The position numbers and the translations under genes are program-made. Positions 55,611 to 64,000 of a stretch of DNA of 64,000 nt are shown in pieces. The notes beneath the pieces are model-generated. The model made no database searches, was not told the DNA's origin, and saw only the letters and a list, made by a program, of their open reading frames with translations. Numbering within the stretch: position 1 is the first letter of the stretch; the number at the start of each line of letters is the position of its first letter. The stretch covers positions 1-64,000 of the forward strand of contig NZ_WWCS01000005.1 in assembly GCF_009857535.1 (NCBI RefSeq), written 5' to 3'. Source of the stretch: Duganella margarita. GTDB taxonomy: Bacteria; Pseudomonadota; Gammaproteobacteria; Burkholderiales; Burkholderiaceae_D.

Positions 55611-56531
55611 CTACTGCATGTCCGCTGCGGACTGTAAATGGAAAAAACGGTTCGGCACGAACTTGCCCATGCCGTAGCGCTGCGCATGCGCCAGCGCGCC
55701 GACAGTGTACTCCTGCGCCGCCGCCACTGCTTCCGGCACGTCGGCGCCGCGCGCCATGAAGGCCGTCAGCGCCGCCGACAGCGTGCCGCCGGCGCCGATG
55801 AATGGCCCGGTCAGATGCTGCCAGGCGTCGTGGCTGATGACGCCATCGGCGCCGAACAAGGTGTTGGCCAGGGTGTTCGGGCCGCCGTTTTCGCCGGGCG
55901 CGCCGGATGGGGTGCCGGTCACCAGCACGAATTCGCAGCCCAGGGCCAGCAGGTGCTCGACGTCCGATTCCAGCGTGTCTTCAACCATGACGACGTCAGC
56001 GTCGGCATCGGCGCTGGATTCGGCGGCTTGGCCAGGCTCGCCGGGTTCGCCGCCATCGCCGGACTCGCGCCAGGTTTCGGCCAGCCGGCCCAGTTCCACC
56101 TGCGACAGCATCAGCAGCGTGGCCTGCGGCACCAGCAGCTGGCGGATCGCGGTCAGCAGCTCTTCGGCGTCGTCGTCCGGCAGCGCCGGCAGGCGGGAAC
56201 TGAAGGGATCGAGGATCAGCGGCGCATCCGGATAGTCGGACAGGATCTCGGCGATCGCCGCCACCTGTTCCAGGTTGGTGATGGCGCCGACCTTGAAGGC
56301 GGCCATGGTCATGTCCTCCAGCAGCACGCGGGCCTGGTCGGCCACCCAGTCGGGATCGATGTCCTGCAGGTCTTCGACGCGGGCGCTGTCGCCGATCAGC
56401 AACGCGGTGGTCACCGCCAGTCCGGTGCAGGAGAGGGCGGAGAAGGCTGCCAGGTCGGCCTGGACACCCATGGCGCCGGCCGGATCGGCGGCGCCAAAGC
56501 TGAGAATAAGGGGAGAAGTTTGGTTTTGCAC
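55611..56531 (-). CDS. ThiD-like hydroxymethylpyrimidine kinase homologue, altered active site
   Basis: A 306-residue member of the ThiD family (phosphorylation of hydroxymethylpyrimidine for thiamine synthesis). The fold markers are present: an N-terminal [18 protein letters not shown] where typical ThiD has GSDPSGGAGIQAD, the AAFKVGAI region near 96-103, and VTGTP near 213. The end motif reads [10 protein letters not shown] near 251 where E. coli ThiD has GTGCTLSAA, so the expected Cys is Gly. An acidic low-complexity insert ([22 protein letters not shown]) lies near 157-178. Activity on the pyrimidine substrate is therefore not certain. It lies next to hemL and divergent from rubredoxin. 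Confidence 0.8.
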   Translation of the reverse strand: MQNQTSPLILSFGAADPAGAMGVQADLAAFSALSCTGLAVTTALLIGDSARVEDLQDIDPDWVADQARVLLEDMTMAAFKVGAITNLEQVAAIAEILSDYPDAPLILDPFSSRLPALPDDDAEELLTAIRQLLVPQATLLMLSQVELGRLAETWRESGDGGEPGEPGQAAESSADADADVVMVEDTLESDVEHLLALGCEFVLVTGTPSGAPGENGGPNTLANTLFGADGVISHDAWQHLTGPFIGAGGTLSAALTAFMARGADVPEAVAAAQEYTVGALAHAQRYGMGKFVPNRFFHLQSAADMQ

Positions 56532-56583
56532 GGCGGGTAGATTAAGATACCTAATTCAGCATTTTACTTGAGGGTGGCAAAAA

Positions 56584-56775
56584 GTGAGTAGCAACGAAAC
56601 AACGCAGGAATTCCAGACCTGGATGTGTCTCATCTGCGGCTGGATCTACGATGAAGCCGCCGGCCTGCCGGACGAAGGCATCGCCCCCGGCACCCGCTGG
56701 GCCGACGTGCCGATGAACTGGAGCTGCCCGGAATGCGGCGCCCGCAAGGACGATTTCGAGATGGTCGCCATCTGA
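56584..56775 (+). CDS. Rubredoxin
   Basis: A 63-residue iron protein with the two Cys pairs C15-x2-C18 (MCLICGW) and C48-x2-C51 (SCPECGA), the Fe(SCys)4 site, and conserved W-I-Y-D and PGTRWADVP segments between. It carries single electrons, for example to alkane hydroxylases or in oxidative-stress defence; no partner is adjacent. It starts with GTG after GAGGGTGG. It is divergent from the thiD-like gene (52-bp gap) and 55 bp ahead of pilG, a position seen in many betaproteobacteria. Confidence 0.93.
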   Translation: MSSNETTQEFQTWMCLICGWIYDEAAGLPDEGIAPGTRWADVPMNWSCPECGARKDDFEMVAI

Positions 56776-56830
56776 ATCCCGGGCAGCGTCGCCCTATGCT
56801 ATGGTGTAGCCTCATCTTAGCGATTCTATT

Positions 56831-57226
56831 ATGACCTCTACGCCCCTGAAAATCATGGTGATCGACGACAGCAGCACGATTCGTCGCTCCGCCGAGATCT
56901 TCCTGAGCCAGGCCGGCTACCAGGTGGTGCTGGCCGAAGACGGCTTCGACGCGCTGGCCAAGATCAACGACCATCACCCGGCGCTGGTGTTCTGCGACAT
57001 CCTGATGCCACGGCTGGATGGCTACCAGACCTGTGCGCTGATTAAAAAGAGTGCAAAATTCCATGCCACGCCGGTGCTGATGCTGTCCTCCAAGGACGGC
57101 CTGTTCGACCGCGCGCGCGGCGCCATGGTCGGCGCAGTGGCTTATCTGACCAAACCTTTTACCAAGGACAGCCTGCTGACCGCCGTGCGCGAGCACACCG
57201 GCGGCGCTGTCGCTACACCAGAATAA
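56831..57226 (+). CDS. pilG: PilG-type single-domain response regulator
   Basis: A 131-residue stand-alone receiver. The acidic pair is I-D12-D13, the phosphoacceptor D56 lies in VFCDILMPRLDG and the conserved Lys in YLTKPF. In the Pil-Chp pathway PilG promotes pilus extension and cAMP signalling. It is the first gene of the chemosensory operon, with pilH 19 bp downstream. It is distinguished from pilH mainly by order and by the extended N-terminus. Confidence 0.9.
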   Translation: MTSTPLKIMVIDDSSTIRRSAEIFLSQAGYQVVLAEDGFDALAKINDHHPALVFCDILMPRLDGYQTCALIKKSAKFHATPVLMLSSKDGLFDRARGAMVGAVAYLTKPFTKDSLLTAVREHTGGAVATPE

Positions 57227-57245
57227 GAAAGCCGCAGGGGGAAAT

Positions 57246-57611
57246 ATGGCCATACAACGCATTTTGATCGTCGACGATTCGCCCACCGAGCGTTACTACC
57301 TGAGCGATATCCTCTCCAAAAAGGGATACACCGTGACGGTGGCCGAAAGCGGCGAGGAAGCGCTGGTCAAGATCAAGGCCGACAAGCCGGAACTGATCCT
57401 GATGGACGTGGTGATGCCGGGCGCGAACGGCTTCCAGGTCACGCGCTCGATCGCCCGCGATCCGGAGCTGAAGGATGTGCCGATCATTATCTGCTCCAGC
57501 AAGAGCCAGGAGACGGACCGCATCTGGGCATTGCGGCAGGGCGCGCGCGACTACCTGGTCAAGCCGGTCGATCCGGCCGAGCTGCTGGACAAGATCGCGG
57601 CGCTGAGCTGA
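57246..57611 (+). CDS. pilH: PilH-type single-domain response regulator
   Basis: A 121-residue receiver with acidic residues D10-D11, phosphoacceptor D54 (ILMDVVMPGANGF) and the Lys of YLVKPVDP. In Pseudomonas PilH promotes pilus retraction and counteracts PilG; the same role is assumed here by gene order. The ribosome site AGGGG lies before the ATG, and the pilI start is 1 bp after the stop. Confidence 0.91.
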   Translation: MAIQRILIVDDSPTERYYLSDILSKKGYTVTVAESGEEALVKIKADKPELILMDVVMPGANGFQVTRSIARDPELKDVPIIICSSKSQETDRIWALRQGARDYLVKPVDPAELLDKIAALS

Positions 57612-57612
57612 C

Positions 57613-58128
57613 ATGGACAGCCAGGCCCCGACCGAACGCCGCAGCCGCTTGCGCCAGTACCAGGTGCAGCTGCTGGAGCGCATGCAGGCCGCCAAGAGCG
57701 GCGCGGCGGTCGGCGGGCGTGCGCTGGGCGTGCTGCTGGGCGGGCGGGCGTGCCTGCTGGACCTGACGCAAATCAGCGAGATCGTGCCGCTGCAAGCCGC
57801 CACGCCGGTGCCGCTGACGCAGGAGTGGTATCTGGGCCTGACCAATATTCGCGGCCACCTGACCGGCGTGATCGACCTGGCGCGCTACCAGGGACTGGCC
57901 GCTGGCGACAGCGCGCCGGCCGAGCGCCGCCTGATCACCTTCGCGCCGGGCCTTGGCTTCAACTGCGCCTTGCAGGTGGAGCGCGTGCTGGGGCTGCGCA
58001 AGCTGGCCGAGATGACGCAGCAGGAAGACAGCCAGCAATTCCTCGACAGCGACGGCCAGCAATGGACCCGCATCGACCTGGCGCTGCTGGTGCAGGAACC
58101 GCGTTTCTCGCATGTAGGACTGATCTAG
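57613..58128 (+). CDS. pilI: PilI, CheW-like adaptor
   Basis: A 171-residue CheW-domain protein coupling the receptor PilJ to the kinase ChpA. CheW features include LLGGRACLLDLTQISEIVPL (about 43-62), YLGLTNIRGHLTGVIDL near 76-92, and the conserved VLGLR segment near 126. It lies between pilH and pilJ in the canonical order. Confidence 0.91.
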   Translation: MDSQAPTERRSRLRQYQVQLLERMQAAKSGAAVGGRALGVLLGGRACLLDLTQISEIVPLQAATPVPLTQEWYLGLTNIRGHLTGVIDLARYQGLAAGDSAPAERRLITFAPGLGFNCALQVERVLGLRKLAEMTQQEDSQQFLDSDGQQWTRIDLALLVQEPRFSHVGLI

Positions 58129-58155
58129 CAGGCAAACACTAATCCGGAGAGGTGT

Positions 58156-60471
58156 ATGGCTTTCAAGTTGGGCTTTTTGTCGCGCGGTAGCCGGAACGCC
58201 GCAGAGGATACGGCAGCACATTCAGAGTTTGGCGATTCGCAGTTCCTGCATACCGCCGGCACGCCTGCGCCGGCGGCCCCCAACACGTCCGCTGCGGCGG
58301 ACGACGGCGACGCGCCGCTGCGCCTGCGCGACGCGCTGGGCCGCCGCCGCACCGCCGCGGTGCCGATCGAAACCGCGCCCGACGTCAAGTTGCCGCTGAT
58401 CGGCCATTTGCCGGCGCAGCGCCAACTGAGCATTCTGTCGACCGCGCTGGCGCTCTGCCTCGGCGCCAGCGCCGTATTCGTGGCGCTCAATACCATCCAT
58501 AACGCCAACCGCTCGGCGCAAACCCAGGTCGCCAGCGATGCGCTGATGCACTCGCAGCGCATCGGCAAGGCTGCGCCAAATGCGGTGCAGGGCAGCGCGG
58601 AAGGCTTCCGCCAGCTGGAAGAAAGCCGCAAGGAACTCACCAGCGACATCAACCTGATGACGCGCGGCGGCAAATACCAGGGCCGCACCATCGGCGAACC
58701 GCCGTCCGACATCGCCACCGTGGTGGCGGCCGCGCGCAAGCAGTGGAACGCCACCGACCTCGCCGCCGGCACCATCCTGATGCTGAAGGCAGACCTCAGC
58801 GGCATGGACAAGACGCTGCAAAAGCTGAACGACATGTCGCCCGACCTGCTGGTGCGCACCGAGGACATCATCGCGCTCAAATTGCAGCGCGGCGGCTCCG
58901 CGCGCGAGATCGCCGCGCTGGGCAAGCTGACCATGCTGACCCAGCGCATGAGCCGCAGCGCCAGCGAATTCCTCACCGCCGGCGGCATCAGTTCCGAGAC
59001 CGCCTTCCAGCTGGGGCGCGACACCACGGTGTTCCGCAACACCATCGACGGTTTCCTCAACGGCAGCGCGCCGCTTGGCCTGTACGCCGCGCGCGATCCG
59101 GACCTGCGCGCCAAGTTCACCGGCTTGCAGACCGATTTCGAGGAATACCAGAAGCTGGTGGCGGCGGTGCTCAACAAGCTGGATAAATTCAGCGCCGCGC
59201 GCGCCGCCGAACAGCTGATCTTCAACGACAACGAGGCGCTGCGCCAGCGTTTGAGCGTGGTGCAGCAGGTGTACCGCGAGAGCCAGGATTCGCTGGGCCT
59301 GACCTTCTGGCTGATGGTGGCCGGCGGCATGCTGACGCTGATCAGCGCCGCCGCCATTGGCCGCGTGCTGCTGATGGATTCGCACAACCGCACGCGCGGC
59401 GCGGAACGCCGCCGCCAGGAAGCGGACGCCATGCGCCAGCAATCGCAGCGCCAGGAAGAAGAGGCCAAGGCCATGAATGACCAGAATCAGGCGGCCATCC
59501 TGCGCCTGATGAACGAGTTGCAGGAAGTGGCGGACGGCGACCTGACGGTGCAGGCCACGGTGTCCGAGGACATTACCGGCGCGATCGCCGATTCGGTCAA
59601 CTACACGGTGGAAGAGCTGCGCGGCCTGGTGGGCCGGGTGACGGCAACGGCCGAGCAGGTGACCAAGGCGTCCACCCATGCGCAAAGCATCTCCAGCGAT
59701 TTGCTGTCGGCGTCGCAGCAGCAGTCGCGCGAGATCCAGGAGGCGTCTTCCACCGTGGTGAAGATGGCCAACGAGATTACCGACGTGTCGCGCTCCGCCA
59801 GCGAATCGGCCGATGTGGCGCGGCAGTCGGTGGCGGCGGCGCAGCAAGGTTCGACGGCGGTGGAAAACGCCATCAAGGGCATGCACGAGATCCGCGAACA
59901 GATTCAGGATACCTCCAAGCGCATCAAGCGGCTGGGCGAGTCGTCGCAGGAGATTGGCGAAATCACCGAACTGATTTCCGACATTACCGAACAGACCAAC
60001 GTGCTGGCGCTGAACGCCGCCATCCAGGCTGCATCGGCCGGCGAGGCGGGACGTGGATTCTCGGTGGTGGCGGAGGAGGTGCAGCGGCTGGCGGAACGCT
60101 CGGCCGGCGCGGCCAAGCAGATCGGTGCGCTGGTGCGGACGATTCAGACCGACACCCATGACGCGGTGGCGGCGATGGAGAAGTCGACGCAAGGCGTGGT
60201 GGAAGGCGCGCGCCTGTCCGATGCGGCCGGCGCGGCGCTGCACGATATCTCGCAGGTGTCCAACCGCCTGGCGGAGCTGATCTCCGGGATTTCGCAGGCC
60301 ACCGGGCAGCAGGCCACGTCGGCATCCGGCGTGGCGCACAATATCCAGCATATTTTGACGGTGACGCAGCAGACGCAGGACGGCACCCAGCAAACCGCGC
60401 AATCCATTCACAAGTTATCGGTGCTGGCGCAGGAGCTGAAGAACTCCGTGGCGCGCTTCCGCATCGCTTAA
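58156..60471 (+). CDS. pilJ: PilJ, chemoreceptor of the twitching-motility pathway
   Basis: A 771-residue methyl-accepting protein. About 90 residues of disordered cytoplasmic N-terminus precede the first membrane segment near 93-113 ([21 protein letters not shown]), and a large periplasmic region with PilJ-type helical domains (about 115-375) follows. The second membrane segment is near 378-400, then a HAMP domain and the signalling hairpin [39 protein letters not shown] near 612-650. The hairpin sequence [12 protein letters not shown] is the PilJ type. AGAGGTG precedes the ATG. The chpA start lies 14 bp after the stop. Confidence 0.93.
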   Translation: MAFKLGFLSRGSRNAAEDTAAHSEFGDSQFLHTAGTPAPAAPNTSAAADDGDAPLRLRDALGRRRTAAVPIETAPDVKLPLIGHLPAQRQLSILSTALALCLGASAVFVALNTIHNANRSAQTQVASDALMHSQRIGKAAPNAVQGSAEGFRQLEESRKELTSDINLMTRGGKYQGRTIGEPPSDIATVVAAARKQWNATDLAAGTILMLKADLSGMDKTLQKLNDMSPDLLVRTEDIIALKLQRGGSAREIAALGKLTMLTQRMSRSASEFLTAGGISSETAFQLGRDTTVFRNTIDGFLNGSAPLGLYAARDPDLRAKFTGLQTDFEEYQKLVAAVLNKLDKFSAARAAEQLIFNDNEALRQRLSVVQQVYRESQDSLGLTFWLMVAGGMLTLISAAAIGRVLLMDSHNRTRGAERRRQEADAMRQQSQRQEEEAKAMNDQNQAAILRLMNELQEVADGDLTVQATVSEDITGAIADSVNYTVEELRGLVGRVTATAEQVTKASTHAQSISSDLLSASQQQSREIQEASSTVVKMANEITDVSRSASESADVARQSVAAAQQGSTAVENAIKGMHEIREQIQDTSKRIKRLGESSQEIGEITELISDITEQTNVLALNAAIQAASAGEAGRGFSVVAEEVQRLAERSAGAAKQIGALVRTIQTDTHDAVAAMEKSTQGVVEGARLSDAAGAALHDISQVSNRLAELISGISQATGQQATSASGVAHNIQHILTVTQQTQDGTQQTAQSIHKLSVLAQELKNSVARFRIA

Positions 60472-60484
60472 GGCTAAGACAAGC

Positions 60485-63400
60485 ATGACCCATACCGATT
60501 TTTCGACCCCGCAGCAACCGCCCTTGGACACCGGCCCCTTATCGTGGGTGATGGTGGAAATCCGCGAGTCGCTGGCCCGTTCGCGCACCGCGCTGTTTGA
60601 AGCGGGCGGCCGGGAGCCGGAAGACCAGGCCACGCAGCTGCAGCACGCCAAGTCGCACCTGCATCAGGCGCACGGCGCGTTGCAGATGGTGGATCTGGAT
60701 GGCGTCAGCCTGATGACCGAGGTGGCCGAGGCGGCGCTGGATCGTTTCAAGGCCGGCACGCTGAAGTGCAGCACCGACAATGCGCAGGCCGTGGCGCAGC
60801 TGTATCAGGCGCTGGTGGAATATCTGGAAGAGCTGCTGGCGGGCGCACCGTCGCAGCCGGCCAGGCTGTTCCCGTATTACCGCGATGTGCAGGCGATGAT
60901 CGGCGTGGAGCGCATCCATCCGGCCGACTTGTTCTTCCCCGATTTGTCGCAGCCGGTGGGCCTGCCGCCTTCCGAAACAGCAGCTGAAGCTCCGTCTGAA
61001 GCGCCCGACTACGCGGCCTGCCGCCAGCGCTTCGAGCGCGCGCTGCTGCCTTATCTGAAAAGTGCCGATCCCGCGCAGCAGCAGGAACATGCGGCCGCGC
61101 TGCTGGACGCGGTCAAGCAAGTAGCCGATGCGCAGCAGGACGGCGTGGCGCGCGCGTTCTGGCTGGCGATGCAGGGCTTTGCGGAACTGGTGGCCGGCGG
61201 CCAACTGACGGCCAGCCTGTACGTCAAGCAGCTGTTCGGCATGATCAATTTGCAGATCCGCCGTCTGAGCCAGGGCACGGCGGCGCAACCGGAAGCGATG
61301 CTGCGCGATGCGCTGTTCTTCATCGCCACCGCTGGCGCGGAATCGCCGGCCAGCACGGTGCAGCAGTTGCGCGGTGCTTACGCGCTGGATGGCCTGGCGC
61401 CGGCCGATTACGAAACCCGTCGTTATGGCCAGATCAATCTTGAGGCGCTGGCACGCGCCAAGGCCGGCATCGCGCAGGCCAAGTCCAATTGGGACCGGCT
61501 GGCCAATGCGGAAATCGATCCGGACCTGGATGCGGCTTTTGAGGCGGCGCTGTCCGACACGGCGGCCGAATGCGAGACGCTGAACCTGCCGGCGCTGAGC
61601 GCTCTGCTGCGCCAACTGGCGGACGTGGCGCGCAAGGCGGTGTCGGCCGGCCGCAGCGAGGAACTGGCGCTGGAGATGGCGACGGCGCTGCTGTTTGCGG
61701 AACATGGTTTGCAGCATATCCGCCATCTGCCGGACGATTTCGCCGGCCATGCGGACACCATCGGTGCGCGCTTGCAGGCGCTGGTGGCAGGCGACACGCC
61801 GCCGGAAGCGGCGCAGTGGAAGCAAGGCCTGGCCAATCAGATGCAGCAGGACGATACGGTGGTGGCGCTGGCCATGGAGATGAAGTCCGGCCTGCGTCAG
61901 GTGGAGAAGGTGCTGGACGATTACTACGCCGATCCGTCGAAGCGGTCGTCGTTGCAGGAGCTGGAACCAGTGCTGCATCAGTTGCAGGGCGCCTTGTCGG
62001 TACTGGATCAGGAGGATGCCACGCGCGCGGTGCAGCAGGTGAAGTCCGATGTGCAGGCGCTGCTGGACGGCGATGGCGATCCGTCGGTCGAGCCGAAGGC
62101 GCTGGATGATATTGCGCAGAACGTCGGCGCGCTGGGCTTCTTCGTCGATATGCTGGCGCAGAACGCCGACGGCGCGCGCGAGCGCTTTGCGTTTGATGCG
62201 GAGCAGGGCAGTTTCCGTTCGGTGCCGTTCAAGAAGATCGCGGCGTCGGAGTCGATTCCGGTGCTCGACGAGCAGGTGCCGGCGCCAGCGCCGGTGTCGA
62301 TGCCGGCCGAAGCGCAGACACCCGTCGCCAGCGATGCGGCGGTCGAGGAGGAGCTGCTCGATATCTTTATCTCCGAGGCGCAGGAGGTGCTGGTGTTTGT
62401 CGGCGAGGCTTTGCCGCAGCCGCGCAGCGAGGAGAATCTGAGCATGCTGCGGCGCTCCTTCCATACGCTGAAGGGCAGTGGGCGGATGGTGGGCTTGAAC
62501 CAGTTTGCGGATGCGGCGTATGCGATTGAGAAGGTGCTCAATGTGTGGCTGGCGGAGCAGCGTCCGGCCACGGATGCGCTGTATGAGTTGTTGGACAGCG
62601 CGGCGCGGGCGCTGGAGGTGTGGGTGGCGGAGCTGGTTGCGAGTGGCGTTTCGGAGCGTAATGCCGACGCGTTGGTTGCTGCCGCTGCGCGCGTGCAGGA
62701 TGGCGGCGATGCCGCGCTGGAGGCGGCGGAGCAGGAGGGGCCTGAGGAGCCGTTCGTGGCTGCGCCTACAGAGCCGGCCACGCCGGCCGATGCTCCGGCC
62801 GACGAGCCGCCCGCTGTGGAGGAAGTCGGGGCCATTGCTGCGGACGAGCCGGAGGTGGTTGCGCCGACCGCTCCGCCGGTCGCTAGCCACGGCAACGTGA
62901 TCGAATTCCCGACCATTACGCCGCCGTCTGTGGAACGTGACGACAACGTCAAACATATCGGCGAGCTGGAAGTCCCTCTGCCGCTGTACAACATCTATCT
63001 GCACGAGTCGGATGATCTGGTGCGCAAGCTGGTGCAAGACTTCGGCGAGTGGCGCCATGAGCCGCGTCGGCCGGTTAATCCCGAAGCGTTGCAGGCTGCG
63101 CACACGCTGGCAGGCACCTCGGGCACGGTGGGCTTCAAGGCTTTGCGCGAACTGGCGCTGGCGCTGGAGGACACGTTGGAAGTGCTGCTGCCGCCGGCGC
63201 CGCATCTGGATCAGGTGCAGCATGATCTGTTGGACTTCACCATGGAGCGGATTCGCCAGATGCTGCACACCTTTGCGGCCGGCGAGCTGCCGGATCCGCA
63301 GCGGGAGTTGATCGGCGCTTTGCAAGGCTTGCGTGAAGAGCTGGCGGCGACACCACCGGCGGCTAGCAATGAAATCGAAGCGCGTCTGGACGATTTGGTA

Positions 63401-64000
63401 TCCGAGACCATGGATGGCATCAATACTCCGCCGGTGGCGCAGGAGTCGGCGCTGGATCAGCTGTTCCGCGAGGCTTACAACGCGATCAGCGGCACGGTAC
63501 CGGAGTCCGCAGCCCCGGTTGCACCGCCGGTGAAGAAAAAGCCGGAAGTGCATGTCGATGACGGCATTGACGATTTGTTCAATGCGGCCTTCGACGATGC
63601 TTTCGACGATCCGCCGCTGCAGATCGCCGAGCCAATCGCACCTGTACCACCGCCGGAGCCACCGCCAGAACCCGAACCCGAGCCCGAGCTGCCGCTCGTC
63701 GCCGAGGCTCCGTCCGAGCAGGAGGCTATAGCCGACGAGCCTTCTGTCGCCGAGCCGCTGGCCGAGCTGGATGCGGAAGTCATTGCGTTGGCGCCCGCTG
63801 CGCCGGAAATCCTCGCTGCCGCTCCCGCCATCTTCAATGATGAACTGGACGCCGATCTGCTGCCGGTCTTCCTGGAAGAAGGCGCGGATCTGCTGCCGCA
63901 AGTCGGCGAAGCGCTGCGCACCTGGCAGCACCATCCCGCCGACACCGCGCAAGCCCAAAGCCTGCTGCGTCTCCTGCACACCGTCAAAGGCAGCGCGCGC
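60485..64000 (+). CDS. chpA: ChpA/PilL-type hybrid chemotaxis kinase, N-terminal part (runs off the window)
   Basis: A CheA-like kinase with several histidine-phosphotransfer (Hpt) domains; 1172 codons lie in view and the frame is still open at 64000. It starts ATG at 60485 (MTHTDFSTPQQPPL). An N-terminal degenerate Hpt-like region (HAKSHLHQAHGALQMVDLDG, about 58-77) lacks the usual phosphorylation context. A canonical Hpt follows with FHTLKGSGRMVGL (near 658-670), another with HTLAGTSGTVGF (near 876-887), and a third begins at the end of the window (HTVKGSAR). Long Pro/Glu/Ala linkers join them. The dimerisation, kinase, CheW and receiver domains must lie beyond. The operon order pilG-pilH-pilI-pilJ-chpA is the classic one. 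Confidence 0.92.
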   Translation, partial: MTHTDFSTPQQPPLDTGPLSWVMVEIRESLARSRTALFEAGGREPEDQATQLQHAKSHLHQAHGALQMVDLDGVSLMTEVAEAALDRFKAGTLKCSTDNAQAVAQLYQALVEYLEELLAGAPSQPARLFPYYRDVQAMIGVERIHPADLFFPDLSQPVGLPPSETAAEAPSEAPDYAACRQRFERALLPYLKSADPAQQQEHAAALLDAVKQVADAQQDGVARAFWLAMQGFAELVAGGQLTASLYVKQLFGMINLQIRRLSQGTAAQPEAMLRDALFFIATAGAESPASTVQQLRGAYALDGLAPADYETRRYGQINLEALARAKAGIAQAKSNWDRLANAEIDPDLDAAFEAALSDTAAECETLNLPALSALLRQLADVARKAVSAGRSEELALEMATALLFAEHGLQHIRHLPDDFAGHADTIGARLQALVAGDTPPEAAQWKQGLANQMQQDDTVVALAMEMKSGLRQVEKVLDDYYADPSKRSSLQELEPVLHQLQGALSVLDQEDATRAVQQVKSDVQALLDGDGDPSVEPKALDDIAQNVGALGFFVDMLAQNADGARERFAFDAEQGSFRSVPFKKIAASESIPVLDEQVPAPAPVSMPAEAQTPVASDAAVEEELLDIFISEAQEVLVFVGEALPQPRSEENLSMLRRSFHTLKGSGRMVGLNQFADAAYAIEKVLNVWLAEQRPATDALYELLDSAARALEVWVAELVASGVSERNADALVAAAARVQDGGDAALEAAEQEGPEEPFVAAPTEPATPADAPADEPPAVEEVGAIAADEPEVVAPTAPPVASHGNVIEFPTITPPSVERDDNVKHIGELEVPLPLYNIYLHESDDLVRKLVQDFGEWRHEPRRPVNPEALQAAHTLAGTSGTVGFKALRELALALEDTLEVLLPPAPHLDQVQHDLLDFTMERIRQMLHTFAAGELPDPQRELIGALQGLREELAATPPAASNEIEARLDDLVSETMDGINTPPVAQESALDQLFREAYNAISGTVPESAAPVAPPVKKKPEVHVDDGIDDLFNAAFDDAFDDPPLQIAEPIAPVPPPEPPPEPEPEPELPLVAEAPSEQEAIADEPSVAEPLAELDAEVIALAPAAPEILAAAPAIFNDELDADLLPVFLEEGADLLPQVGEALRTWQHHPADTAQAQSLLRLLHTVKGSAR

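Noticed and set aside
60539..63979. A 1146-codon open frame antisense to chpA
   Set aside because: It is a shadow of the chpA coding frame, an Arg/Gln-rich product without domains. The plus-strand frame carries clear Hpt motifs.

Overview
The window is about 64 kb of gene-dense, GC-rich (low-to-mid 60s percent by eye) chromosome. It most resembles an Oxalobacteraceae betaproteobacterium of the Massilia/Duganella/Janthinobacterium group. The evidence is the gene content and order (ffh, ccsA, pilS/pilR, ampD; accB/accC/prmA; mpl, yqiA, ubiC; hemL, thiD-like, rubredoxin, pilGHIJ-chpA), an Ala/Lys/Pro histone H1-like protein, and scattered ATTCCC-N8-GGGAAT palindromes. I saw no rRNA, tRNA, CRISPR array, prophage or complete IS. 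The placement rests on recognised families and remembered synteny, not on a database search.

Layout. 1-2.3 kb: end of kdpD, then kdpE (potassium-responsive two-component system). 2.4-6 kb: membrane-anchored GNAT protein, then a reverse-strand moxR - GNAT - VWA(CoxE-like) operon. 6.2-10.7 kb: two small c-type cytochromes, a DUF1841 protein, rppH, proS and a lytic transglycosylase. 10.7-12.7 kb: SWIB-domain protein and ffh. 12.9-17.6 kb: DUF898 membrane protein, M48 protease and a NitT/TauT-type ABC transporter; this block sits between ffh and ccsA. 17.6-22.5 kb: ccsA/ypjD-like, a PP0621-like protein, pilS, pilR, ampD. 22.5-26.9 kb: nrdA-nrdB behind a promoter with two NrdR-type boxes. 27-29.5 kb: truncated yhcG-like fragment and a divergent FAD monooxygenase/MarR pair with two matching operators. 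29.5-31.5 kb: a 985-bp non-coding stretch and the H1-like gene. 31.5-39.4 kb: YggT protein, then a long reverse-strand run (nucleotidyltransferase-like, tlpA-like, aroQ, accB, accC, prmA, zinc-ribbon/DUF3426, pfkB-type kinase). 39.6-47.7 kb: mpl, yqiA, ubiC, RNase II family, tonB, aroE, mtgA, corA. 47.7-50.2 kb: a chemoreceptor and an HTH-GAF regulator on the reverse strand. 50.5-53.6 kb: two-gene ABC transporter with fused subunits. 53.5-54.3 kb: decayed Rpn-type gene. 54.3-56.5 kb: hemL and a thiD-like gene. 56.6-64 kb: rubredoxin and the twitching-motility chemosensory operon pilG-pilH-pilI-pilJ-chpA, with chpA running off the end.

Most of this is core metabolism, cell envelope and type IV pilus control. 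PilS/PilR (pilin transcription) and PilGHIJ-ChpA (pilus motor control) both lie in the window. AccBC, AroQ, AroE, HemL, UbiC, NrdAB, Mpl, MtgA and AmpD supply lipid, aromatic, haem, quinone, deoxynucleotide and peptidoglycan pathways. I found no convincing wholly new multi-gene system. The best leads are regulatory and structural: the paired NrdR boxes, the twin MarR operators on a near-consensus promoter, dRS3-like palindromes (one read as the start of a transglycosylase gene), an orphan terminator and hairpin in the H1 leader, a ThiD-like protein lacking its expected cysteine, and a membrane-tethered acetyltransferase.
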